Shown here: piece after piece, positions 54,595-64,000 of the stretch
Layout: every line of letters starts with the position of its first letter
Position numbering within the stretch: position 1 is the stretch's first letter
Source: Gonocerus acuteangulatus
Taxonomy: Eukaryota; Arthropoda; Insecta; Hemiptera; Coreidae
DNA length: 64,000 bases
Direction of reading: 5' to 3'
Assembly: GCA_946811695.1 (NCBI GenBank)
Contig: OX328124.1
Location: 93,525,176 to 93,589,175, forward strand
Notes under the pieces: model-generated
Databases searched by the model: none
Seen by the model: the letters and a program-made list of their open reading frames with translations, nothing else
What the model was told of the DNA's origin: nothing
Position numbers and translations under genes: made by a program

Positions 54595-55408
54595 GGATCG
54601 TCGGGGTTCGGACTTCTTAGTGTTGTTTTATTAATAAGTAATTTATGTAATGTAAAATGTAGTTTTATAAAGAAGTAATGTATGCAATGTAAAATGTAGT
54701 TTTATTAAGAAATAATGTATGTAATGTAAAATGTAGTTTTATTAATAAGTAATTTATGTAATGTAAAATGTAGTTTTATAAAGAAGTAATGTATGTAATG
54801 TAAAATGTAGTTTTATTAAGAAATAATGTATGTAATGTAAAATGTAGTTTTATTAATAAGTAATTTATGTAATGTAAAATGTAGTTTTATAAAGAAGTAA
54901 TGTATGTAATGTAAAATGTACTTTTATTAAGAAATAATGTATGTAATGTAAAATGTAGTTTTATTAAGAAATAATGTATGTAATGTAAAATGTAGTTTTA
55001 TTAAGAAATAATGTATGCAATGTAAAATGTAGTTTTATTAAGAAATAATGTATGTAATGTAAAATGTAGTTTTATAAAGAAATAATGTATGTAATGTAAA
55101 ATGTAGTTTTATTAAGAAATAATGTATGTAATGTAAAATGTAGTTTTATTAATAAGTAATTTATGTAATGTAAAATGTAGTTTTATAAAGGAGTAATGTA
55201 TGTAATGTAAAATGTAGTTTTATTAAGAAATAATGTATGTAATGTAAAATGTAGTTTTATAAAGAAGTAATGTATGTAATGTAAAATGTAGTTTTATTAA
55301 GAAATAATTTATGTAATGTAAAATGTAGTTTTATTAAGAAATAATGTATGTAATGTAAAATGTAGTTTTATTAAGAAGCAATGACCGCACCCCGACAATC
55401 CCTACCTT
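54588..55408. mobile_element. Short-TIR element filled with a 37-bp satellite
   Basis: AAGGTAGGGATCGTCGGGGT at 54588 and ACCCCGACAATCCCTACCTT ending 55408 form 24-bp inverted ends (about two mismatches). Nearly the whole interior is the 37-bp array. No coding capacity. Satellite-bearing MITE-like elements are known in insects and molluscs; this one is unassigned. Confidence 0.75.
54622..55380. repeat. 37-bp minisatellite, about 20.5 units, partial higher-order structure
   Basis: The unit ends GTAATGTAAAATGTAG. Three monomer types are distinguishable by AATAAGTAATTTATG, AAAGAAGTAATGTATG and AAGAAATAATGTATG. The first nine units cycle A-B-C three times; later units are mostly the third type. 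Confidence 0.93.
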
Positions 55409-55699
55409 CCCATTGACTTATTGTGAAGAAATTTGACTTTTCTTAATTTACCGAACAAAGAGAAATCTTTTGTTAGAAATTGCCCCAAAATTTAAATACA
55501 TTTGAATAAAGTATTAAAATAAATTAAATCCGGAATCTTCCGAATGTAATAGAAAAATAAAGCACTTGCTCAGAAGGTTAATAAAGTCCAAATAAAGGAG
55601 ATTTTTTAGTACAATTACTGTGTCACACGTAATCAATGTCACATGGAGATTAATAATGTAACGAGTTCCACTGTCAATCTACCATATCGATGGGGATAT

Positions 55700-56016
55700 T
55701 TCAAAAACTAACAACACAGCATTATTTTTAGATAAGAATATTGAAACAGCACAGCAATAGTATGACGTAACAGCTATTGATATTTTCCTCTCAGTAATAA
55801 TGCAACAAACAAATGTTTTTCCCCACAAATGACCATATTTAGAATGGTGGAAGCCATATTCCATAAATGGACTATATGAACTATGCTTCTTTGATTTTCT
55901 AAAATAAATGAAAAACCTTAAATCAAGAAGGCTTTAGTCCGCTTCATTTTGATCACAAATTAATCATTATATTACACCTATATCATTTAATATGATTTTT
56001 CCATAAATCAAAAATT
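55700..56016. repeat. Duplicated block B, copy 2
   Basis: Starts TTCAAAAACTAACAACACAG and ends AATCAAAAATT, offset 1656 from copy 1. Separated from block A copy 2 by about 1.1 kb. Confidence 0.92.
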
Positions 56017-56924
56017 ACTGTACGCAAATTTCGATAAATGTTACAAATAAGATATAATTGGTAATCAACTAAAAACAATTTAAGATCGACATTTCGTATG
56101 ACCAGATAACCATGCAAGCAGGATAGAATTTGACCCTGAATAATCACTGGATAATCTGATAACGGTATATCTGTATTAATTAGGCAGCAAAATTCAACAA
56201 ATATGAAACAAATTAAAAATGTCTATGTATGCACTTTTAAGATTTAAAATGTCTATTGAAGCGCTTTTAAGAATATAGAAACAAATATTATTATTCAGAG
56301 TAACTCTTTTTTCATTTTCTTTGTGGGATGATGTGGTGGTTCTAATAAATTTAAAACAAAACTGAAGCCGCCAAATAGACCTTAGTTTTTATTTATAAAT
56401 AAATTATTTCAAATATGTGAAACATGTCGTTTGGGTTATTGCACCAATTTGAATGATATTAATTTTTTCGCTAATACCTCAATTGCAAAAATTATTATTC
56501 ACAAACTATAAACCGGATATAAACGAAATTTGTTTGGTTCTTTTACTCTATAATAATTACTTTTCTGCTAGAACATGATGGTCATAAATTCATTTAAAGC
56601 TGCCATAAAAAATGTCGATTCTTTTACCCTTTTCTCATACTATTGTTGTTTTCCAAAGCAGCAATTGTATATTAATATTTCTGAATAATACGCCATTACA
56701 GAAAATTACATTCAACATCTTTTAACGCCTTAGGAAAACCTTAAGCTTGAATACTTATGAGCGAAAGTAGTACAAAAAAATTAATTTCTTATAATTAAAA
56801 AAAAATATGTTCGCGGAATTTTTCGATTTACACCTAAGAGTTGTTTCGAAGGTATTCCCCCAAAAATTAGCTTGCTCCCTCACAGTATCCAACTCAAGAC
56901 AGATGTGCCTGGTCTAGTATGAAG
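56017..56924. other. No recognised feature
   Basis: AT-rich. Nothing recognised. Confidence 0.35.
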
Positions 56925-57095
56925 AGTTTGTAATATGCAACTATCAATGAAACACATCCTGATAGACTGCAAAGACAGGGACTACTTGGAAATTCTACGT
57001 GACATACATGGCTTACTAACTATAGTAGCCCAGACTTGGATAATGTGTTAGAACATTACGGAGTAAGAATATGAACAAGAAATTATAAAACTTAC
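56925..57095 (+). pseudogene. LINE C-terminal remnant
   Basis: Frame around VCNMQLSMKHILIDCKDRDY and LEILRDIHGLL. KHILIDC after a cysteine-containing segment, then a basic/aromatic stretch, is the terminal finger of I-type LINEs (compare IKHIFTDC in the 22-kb LINE). Only one of the first two cysteines remains. Confidence 0.55.
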
Positions 57096-58203
57096 ACAAA
57101 CAGACCTTTTGAATTCATGTTTATGTATTTCTAGTGAAAAGCAAATATAATTTTTTATTCCATTTCTTTTTACAAATATGATCTACTGTTTAATTAAACG
57201 TATAGGTATATGATATTCTGTAATTAAATGTATAATTAATTATTTAACAGGTTATAAGTAAATAAAACAATAAATAAAGTGTGTTTTGAGATCGGTTTGA
57301 CACACTCCATTTGTATATGTATGCACGGGCACCACAAGGCCATATTGGGTTCTCATTAGGATTTGGATATCGGCAGATTGCCATAATCCATGGTGGGATA
57401 GACAGCTCTTTTAGTTTATATTTATCTATCTATAACACAGGTCCTAATCTATGCCAGATTCGATCTAACGTGGTTTAATGACTTGAGTCTGATACATTAA
57501 CCCTTCACATAATTATTGTAATCCACCTCCAAAAGAATAACAAAAATTATTTTATTAATAAATGTGAAAGCTGAATTCATGCTTAAACAAGCGCCAAGGT
57601 AAAATTGGATCGACAATTAAGAAGATTATTAATTTTTTAGGGGAATTCTTCAACGAAAAATAATTAATGAACGCTAAAAAGCTGACGAAATATAATATAA
57701 AGAGTTTTTTTTTTGTTTGCTTTTTGTGGGAAGGTAACGGAGGGAGGAGAGGTAAGTGCCAGGAATTCTGTGGAAATATTAAAGCTGGCAAGAGAGGATA
57801 ATGACTAAAAACCTTAATAAAAAACTTCACTTTTTGCCCCCAAGCTAAAACAAGAAAAGAACCTCAAGCTGGAGGCACTGGAGTCTAATGAAAATCATTC
57901 GTTTTTTAAGACTTAGTAGTTTTCGGCGAAAACAAATTTTAGGATTGAAACATCCTAATGTGAAATTGTATCCCCGAAATTAATATAAATTACGTATAAA
58001 ATTAATTAGATATAATAGTAAACTATATCTATATATGATGGGTTGAGAAGCCAAGGGGTACAAGTGACGTTATAATGATTTTGAGATATTACTGCTCAAA
58101 GTTAAATCGTTTTTGTAAATTCCCTGATAAGTGTAAGTCGGTATAATGCAACTCCTCTACGTGGCTGTTGTCCTCCTTGATTAACACGTAATGTATTCTA
58201 GGA
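57096..58203. other. About 1.1 kb without recognised features
   Basis: AT-rich. The 91-codon minus frame at 57555-57830 is unrecognised. Confidence 0.35.
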
Positions 58204-58430
58204 ACTATGGTTGTATGGAGGAATAAATTGGAGCAACTCTCTCAAGTCCTTGTGTTTTTAACAATATACAGCCAGAACTTAACAGTGTGCCGGCTTTGGT
58301 TTTTGCCTCCTGCATCGCTACATTTGGTTTTTTAACTGTCGCTGGAATAGCATTGATAAACTTCAGCAAACCAGACAGTATCTCTTCACAACCTCTATTG
58401 GCCTGACCCTCATACCACATGTACATTGCC
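58204..58430 (-). pseudogene. Transposase-like (DUF7869-type) fragment with frameshift
   Basis: Minus strand: MWYEGQANRGCEEILSGLLK then FINAIP; after an A6 run the reading moves one frame to CSDAGGKNQSRHTVKFWLYI. Together these match the arthropod family with YxxxEGxAxRGxxEVxSxLxxF followed by SDxCGGQNKN, annotated as DUF7869 and probably transposon-derived. The central SD-GG-KNQ residues are recognisable. The frameshift and a downstream stop mark a pseudogene. Assignment rests on motif memory only. Confidence 0.5.
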
Positions 58431-58462
58431 AGTCCCTAGGTTGTGTACACAGAAGTTGTAGA

Positions 58463-58643
58463 TCAATGGGAGTCTATAAGGGGGGGGGGGCTGCAGCCCC
58501 CTAAAGTAAATGAAATAAGATCACTTAGTTTATAAAAAATATTTTATTTTAGAAGTAATAGCGTTTTAGTTGCCTGAAACTATTCAAAGTTCTAAATTGT
58601 TAGTATTCCATACCCCGGAAATGGTCCCAGCCCCCTCCCACCA
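58463..58643 (+). mobile_element. Family E MITE, copy 3 (internally deleted)
   Basis: Begins CAATGGGAGTCTATAAGGGG with GGCTGCAGCCCCCTAAAG, and includes AATAGCGTTTTAGTTGCCTG and CATACCCCGGAAATGGTCCC. The right terminus is eroded. Confidence 0.7.
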
Positions 58644-58807
58644 AAATATACAAGTGTCACTTGTATCCCTTGGCTTCCAAACAAATCTGCTCATTTTTGA
58701 AGTAGTTGATTTTGTTTCCGCTATTTCTCAGCAAATACCAGACATTTACTTATATCTTTTTGCCACCAACATTTCGTATGTATTAACTATCCAGAACTTC
58801 ACTTAAC

Positions 58808-58935
58808 TCGATTTTTAGCACTTTCCTCCGAAGGAAAGTAGCTATTCAGGTTGCACTCAGGACGGAATTTTTGATAAATTTCTCTTAATCTTTATCGATC
58901 CTACCTAGTAGACACCGAAAATGACCCCAGTAAAA

Positions 58936-58998
<63 letters not shown>
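58808..58998 (-). repeat. F1 repeat family 3' block plus (TA)n
   Basis: TTTTTAGCACTTTCCTCCGA, GATCCTACCTAGTAGACACC and ATGACCCCAGTAAAAATTTA, then about 30 TA units. Confidence 0.75.
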
Positions 58999-59000
<2 letters not shown>

Positions 59001-59146
59001 TATATCTTAAAAATGTCACTTGTACCCCTTGGTTTCTCAACCCGTCATATATAAAAATCACGTGTCTGTCTGTTTTTTGTTTGTTCCTTATACAAATCTA
59101 CACCGTTTGACCGATTTTGACCAAACTTGGCACACAGGTAGGTCTT

Positions 59147-59337
59147 TTTTTTTTTTCTTTTTTTTACGGCGTATCTACAACTTGGCCATTAGCGCCGGGC
59201 TATCTACAGGTTGCCACCCTTTTGTAATGCCAACAGCACGTGGTCGGTCACCCATTCAGGTACTGGCCACGCCCGACGTTGCTTAACTTCGGTTATCTAC
59301 AGGAACCGGTGCATTCAACGTGGCTATGGCCGTTGGC
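59147..59337 (-). mobile_element. 5S-rRNA-derived SINE, copy 2
   Basis: Minus strand: 5S head of 109 bp (59337-59229) with the same internal deletion as copy 1, the shared middle block (GGCAACCTGTAGATAGCCCG), hairpin tail and an interrupted poly(A). Target-site duplication AGGTAGGTCTT at 59136-59146 and 59338-59348. One stem position differs (GCGCC to ACGCC). The A-, intermediate and C-box regions are retained. Confidence 0.93.
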
Positions 59338-59348
59338 AGGTAGGTCTT

Positions 59349-60294
59349 GATACGAGAAATCTCCTAGGCAAGGTCAAAATAGTCAAATTTCAAAATTTGG
59401 TCCAAAGGCCAAAAGTTTTGTTCAAGAAAAATTGGCTACACTGAGCCATGCAGATTGTGATGGGAATTTCGAATCGACAGCAGGCTCTGCTACTGGCCTC
59501 TGTCGGCTGTTAGATAAAGTGCTGTTGTGCTCGCCTCTGCCGGTATCATTATGAACTAAAACAAATTCACATCGTTTGACCGATTTTCGTAACAGGGTAT
59601 AGACAACTAGGTATTTAGTAGATCTTGATACGGGGAGATTCATAGCCAGAAAGTAGGAATAGCATGGCACACTGGGTAACAGCTAGTTATATATAAATTA
59701 GTGTAAAATACAACTTTCAAATGGCTAGTAGACTGTTATCGAATAGGATCTCACATATTCATACTGAGGGATTAAAAACGACAAATATATACAATAAAAT
59801 ATAATGCTACCTCAAATAATCCACAATTTTATTAGGTACATTTTACCCAAACAAAATATTAACTGTATCTATATAAAGCGTTAAAAATTACTCTGGGGAT
59901 AAGAACGTTAAGAAAAAGCGCTAAGATTTTTCTTTGTTATGTAATTTAACTGATTTAACTGTTACCTGCAAAAGTTGAATAGACATGAAGCATTCATAAC
60001 GTTTTCCTCATTAAAATCTCCAATTTACTTCAGTGCTGTATTCTGCAGTAGGTACAATTATAATGCAAACAATTCCCTGTAATAATATAGTTTTTATAGC
60101 TCTGTAAATCAATCTTCGATTCATAATTACATATACATTGGTCGATATAGAATGCCTATCTGAGAGGCACAAATATTTCTAATTCTATTGAAGACCCGAT
60201 ATCCGTCGGAGCTCAGGTATGTTCCTAGGTTTCTAGGTATGTTCCTTGGTATGTTCCTAGGTATCTAGGGATGAATTATACTAGGAACCGTAAT
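59349..60294. other. No recognised gene
   Basis: 59050-59140 and 59560-59670 share the phrase CCGTTTGACCGATTTT(G/C), so a dispersed repeat hosts the SINE. The remainder is AT-rich; AGGTATGTTCCTAGGT tandem copies lie at 60210-60270. Confidence 0.4.
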
Positions 60295-60368
60295 TTTCTT
60301 TCCAAAATAGGTAAAAACACCTGAGATAAGTAGATAACCCATCCCAATAATCTCCGCCGTCAATAAAG
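60295..60368 (+). mobile_element. Possible family B SINE 3' remnant
   Basis: TAGATAACCCATCCCAATAA and CCGTCAATAAAG resemble the family B end (TAGATAACCCGTCCTAAAAT...GTCAATAATAAA). No head. Confidence 0.35.
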
Positions 60369-62357
60369 TGAGGATACTATTAAAACAGCAATTAACTCAT
60401 TATGTTTCATCTTCGCTTCAACTATTTTATTATGGTTAGAAACAATGCAAGGGAATGTGTGGATAGTTCATTATTATTTGCGGCATATACTGCAAATACT
60501 CATAACTTCTCACTTTCACTTTCGTGTGTAAGGAAATTAATACACTGATTCGATTACACTGGACTACAAAATTTAACTTTTTCTGTTCCATTCAATTGAA
60601 TACTTTATTTTTAAAATGCGTTGGGGTTCCTGAATATGAAAACGCGAATATATTTTTTTTAATTAGCTCTTATTTTGAAATTAGATATTCATAGTCTACA
60701 CAATTTGAGTTTACGTACCAACATAAATTATTAAAAATACATATATTGAATTTTTATATAAAATTGGGAATTTTAAAATATTAACAATATGTTTAAACCT
60801 GTTTAATTAAGAATTTCTCTAATTTTTTGTTTGTCTATTGCAATTACTTTCAAGGGTACCACTTCTCTTATTCCAGCAGTAGTCCGCTTACATTAACGCA
60901 TTCCATCGATCCTGGTATCTCTTTTCCATTGTCGAGATATATTGGAGGAATCAATCACCGAGTTCGTCACTTACATCAGCGCAATTAGAAGGGAAAAAAT
61001 CAAGATGGGAATAAAGGAAATGAATTTTTCGGGACATATTGCAACCACAACTGTTGATACTTTTGAAGGACATTGTTCAGAAGTTCGACATAATTTCAAT
61101 TCTCTTTTTGCCAAAGAAACCATGAACGGCTGCTGTAAAAGATTCCCATGCTTCTTCTTCAATGACCCCTTATCATTCATTAAGAATTATCACCATTGCT
61201 TTAATAAATCTATCGCACTCCCTCTATTATATTAAATATGGCACAAATGAGCAATAAGAGCTAACTATGAATTTTAATGTATATTTAGCTTCAGCGAGTG
61301 AAATACTATCAATATAGTACATTCTCAAGTAAAAGGCAAATTTGATGTAGACCAGTGTTATCAGTTATAATCTGTTTCGTCACGGAGAAAACATTTGGGA
61401 AAGTTCCATCAATTATTTACTATTATTACTTCATCGGTAAAAAATATGTTTTATTTCCGAAGGAAACTTGTTACATTATTTTTCAAGTCATACGTAAACG
61501 AAAAAAAAATTATCTGTATTCTTCCGTCAGTCGTCCGTACAAGCCTGCGAACCTCGTCTGTGCATTGCCAAAGAAATGGACATCACATTAAAATCTGATA
61601 GCTGATGAAATAAATCCTGTTATTAATAAGATTCTGGCCTCAGAGAATTTAAAAACAATTTATTCAGAAAATATGAAAATAATTGCTATCATTGCTGATT
61701 TATTTAATAAATCTATAAACTACGTAATTAATTATAGTATTTTTAAACAATAAATAATGAAATGCATCTTAAACAAAAATGTTCATACTCATCATAATAT
61801 TTGTACATTTATTAGGTTAAATATATAAAAAAAAAAAAGAAAAGTTATGTTGTTTATTACATGAAACTAAACATTTTTATCCAACACGTGATACAAATAA
61901 CGAAGTATTTATGGCGTTTACACATAATAGTACCAAAGTTCTCTTCATTCCTACTAAATAAAGATGGATTTTTTTTCACATTACAGTACAGGCTCCGCTA
62001 CCAGAAATTGGGCCTGAAAAAAATACAGTGGCGAATATGTTAACGATTATAATATATTATTATAAATTTATTGTTTATGTAATCATAAAAATATTTCATA
62101 TTTAAATGTGCCGTAATGAATAGATGAATATTTGTAGCATTCATACAATTACTTTCTTCTTTTCCATGAGAACAGTTTAATAATCCCTCCCTCCCGTTAG
62201 GATTATTTAAAATGATCTTAAACTTATATTCCAGTCAAAATCTAACAGTAAATTATGTTGGTTAATGAACTTGATCTTTCGTTAGAGAAAAAAGTATTTT
62301 TGTAAACTTAATCAAAATCGGAACACTTCTTCGAGATAGCCGGAGCTCGAACAGATA
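60369..62357. other. About 2 kb without recognised features
   Basis: AT-rich. The 97-codon plus frame at 60942-61235 has three cysteines near its end, but no known family and an antiparallel competitor. I do not call it. Confidence 0.35.
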
Positions 62358-62390
62358 TATATATATATATATATATACATACATATTGTG
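62358..62390. repeat. (TA)n microsatellite
   Basis: Short TA run followed by CATACATAT. Confidence 0.9.
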
Positions 62391-62754
62391 AAGAACGGTT
62401 ATTCGTGATCTGTAGGGTATGAAACGGGGACCGTTTAGGTTAGGTTATCGGGTCCTACCTATTGAGGTAGGCGCAAGAAACGCGCTACCATGTAAAATAT
62501 TTCAAGGGTGACAATCAATCAATACTCTTCGTAACTCTGCGAGTTTACACACTAGAAGAAGATATATGATTTCATACTTTTTCCCTGTCTCAAGGATTCA
62601 TCTGTTGTTGCAGTTCCCGAAGTCACAAGCCACTCCCTGTGGTCATTCACCTTATCAATCCATTCCTCTAAAAAAGAAAACAAATAATAAAAGTGAATAA
62701 ACCCTTTAAGCGAAATTATAAAATTATAATAATTAACTTAACACACACAGTTAT
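62391..62754. other. No recognised feature
   Basis: Moderate GC segment (GGTTAGGTTATCGGGTCCTA) without a recognisable gene. Confidence 0.35.
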
Positions 62755-62943
62755 GGGTCTCCCGTGGTCTAGTGGCTAGCGCGCTGGATTCTGGCGCGGG
62801 AGATGGTGGGTTCGATCCCCACCGGCGACAGAAATTTTCTCATCTCAGGGCTCGCTGAGAAAGTTCCTGGTTGCACCCTGGAGGCCCGGCGCTAATGGCC
62901 AAGATTTGTCGATGCGCCGTAAAAAAAAAAAAAAAAAAAAAAA
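62755..62943 (+). mobile_element. tRNA(Glu-like) SINE, family A, copy 3 (best preserved)
   Basis: A-box TGGTCTAGTGGC (62765-62776), B-box GGTTCGATCCC (62809-62819), body CATCTCAGGGCTCGCTGAGA, and a perfect six-pair hairpin CGGCGC/GCGCCG (about 62887-62919) ending CGTAAAA plus 23 A. Flanks ACACAGTTA and GCACAAAGTTA form only a weak duplication. Promoter boxes and tail are close to consensus, so this may be the youngest family A copy here. Confidence 0.93.
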
Positions 62944-63199
62944 TGCACAAAGTTAAATAAATGCCGTCAATGATTTAATTGCCTTTAGCGATATCAACTC
63001 GCAAACTGGGATTAGAACCCAGATTTGCCCGTTTTACGCTCGGTTGCTTTACTAATTTACATACTAATTCGTAATTAAAATATCATGTTTTGTATCACAC
63101 GCATGGCAACATTATACGTAATTAAAAATGCCAATTTTACATGACCATAGTGCAACAAGTAGCAGCTGCATTACTGAACACATTTTTCAATAGGCGGAT
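62944..63199. other. No recognised feature
   Basis: Nothing recognised. Confidence 0.35.
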
Positions 63200-63880
63200 A
63201 TTGTACACTAGATTCCTATGAATCTGTCCAGAATAACCTATGTAAATAAAAAATACAAAATAAAAATTAAAAACTAATAGTTTTGCTCTTTTATATTTGT
63301 AATGAACGTCTGATTCAATACTTAATTTTTTGTTTTGTCCGCTACACTACTTAATAATTTCGCAAAGACATTTCTGTTTGTTGAACTATAAAAAGAGTAA
63401 ATCCCAAAATTACATTGGAGGAACCGGATACAGCGCCCATAGTGGTAGAAGTAAGAACCAATGTTCGAACCGGTTTGGTGACTTAATTCAATTTGAACAT
63501 AATACCGAATGAAACCCAATTTTTATTAACTTATTCAGTTTATTTTTACAACGCATCCTTTTCTTTAGGTTCTAATTTAGTATATTGATTTTCGTTACAG
63601 TACAACAGAAATTACGAGTGTAAATTTCACAAGGTGTCATTTTCGGTATTAAGTAAGTAGGATCGATGAAGAATTGAAGATACTTTTTAAAAGTTCACTT
63701 ATGAGTAAAACCTCAATCTTTTTTTTTTCTTTTGGTGCATCTACTGCTGAAGTCATTAGCACCATAACCTCAATATCTATATAACTTTGGAAAGAGCTAA
63801 AACTAAAGACATTTTAACTAGATAAATTCGTTTTATAGTATACTAGCTGACTACCCGTGCTTCACCACGGCCGGTAAGTA
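63200..63880 (+). repeat. F1 repeat family copy ending in TACTAGCTGACTACCCGTGC
   Basis: CCAGAATAACCTATGTAAAT, GGATACAGCGCCCATAGTGG, one internal unit (TTTATTTTTACAACGCATCC, AGTACAACAGAAATTACGA), GGTGTCATTTTCGGTATTAA, the 3' block around a nested hairpin insertion, then ACTAGCTGACTACCCGTGCT. Confidence 0.7.
63718..63765 (-). mobile_element. Solitary SINE hairpin + A-tail insertion
   Basis: Only 48 bp. Minus strand TGGTGC (63764-63759) pairs with GCACCA (63738-63733) around TAATGACTTCAGCAGTAGAT, then AAAG and poly(A). The target-site duplication AACCTCAAT (63709-63717, 63766-63774) splits a known F1 phrase, confirming insertion. Confidence 0.88.
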
Positions 63881-64000
63881 GTTTTTATATTGCGTTAAAT
63901 AAGGTATGATAAAAATTAACGCTACTACATAATTATGTACAGCTTATTATTACACGGACTTTAAAGTTAGCCAGGAAACACCATGTGGAGGTAACCGTGC

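Noticed and set aside
54622..55380. CRISPR-like array (regular repeats)
   Set aside because: Units are contiguous 37-mers without spacers; it is a minisatellite in a eukaryotic context.
54026..55864. Two near-identical 60-codon minus frames, as if a conserved small gene
   Set aside because: They lie within the duplicated B block, whose identity extends equally over non-coding sequence.
60942..61235. 97-codon plus open frame with several cysteines
   Set aside because: No recognisable motif and a competing antiparallel frame; not enough to call a gene.

Overview
The window reads as gene-poor, AT-rich nuclear DNA of an animal, most likely an arthropod. The basis is long (AT)n tracts, an I-clade LINE, Penelope-like elements (PLEs), decayed Jockey-, CR1- and RTE-like LINE ends, MITE-like foldbacks, and tRNA- and 5S-rRNA-derived SINEs. 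The species cannot be fixed from sequence alone. I found no host protein-coding exon, functional tRNA or rRNA gene, CRISPR array or operon that I could defend. Every recognisable protein fragment belongs to a mobile element, and most are broken.

Layout. 1-960 is the 3' end of a Penelope-like element (GIY-YIG endonuclease, then a hammerhead-ribozyme-like tail). 1500-1718 is a 5S-derived SINE, followed by a TIR element at 1878-3160 set between two (AT)n tracts. 3.2-13.6 kb holds SINEs, a GCGCATGCGC-rich minisatellite, repeat fragments and one arm of a large palindromic element. 13.7-15.3 kb is a TIR element with TTAA ends and nested insertions. 15.4-17.3 kb is a giant palindromic element. 18.1-18.3 kb is a palindrome carrying a hammerhead-like motif. 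21.9-27.1 kb (minus) is a nearly complete I-clade LINE: ORF1 with three zinc knuckles; ORF2 with endonuclease, reverse transcriptase, RNase H and a C-terminal zinc finger. It is disabled by three stop codons and three single-base frameshifts. 30-44 kb carries LINE remnants, a GC-rich minisatellite, SINEs and a long-TIR element with TATA flanks. 45-50.5 kb has SINE and MITE copies and another hammerhead-like palindrome. 51.2-56 kb has a LINE C-terminus with a frame-cycling 109-bp repeat, the fullest copy of an approximately 1-kb non-coding family (F1 here), a 228 + 317 bp duplicated block, and a 37-bp minisatellite inside a TIR element. 56-64 kb has remnants, a second 5S SINE and a further tRNA SINE.

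Most notable signal. SINE heads of different origin (tRNA-Glu-like and 5S rRNA) share one 3' module, a roughly 30-nt hairpin followed by poly(A). Related families end in variants of the same hairpin in which both stem strands change together (GGCGC/GCGCC, GGTGC/GCACC, AGGCA/TGCCT, AGACAT/ATGTCT). Some insertions consist of little more than this hairpin plus an A tail and are bounded by target-site duplications. The 5S SINE also has a middle block shared with a second, Ser/Leu-tRNA-like SINE, so it is a three-part mosaic. A natural reading is that the hairpin is the recognition element of a partner LINE not present in this window. Second, hammerhead-ribozyme-like cores recur at several loci, twice inside near-perfect palindromes.
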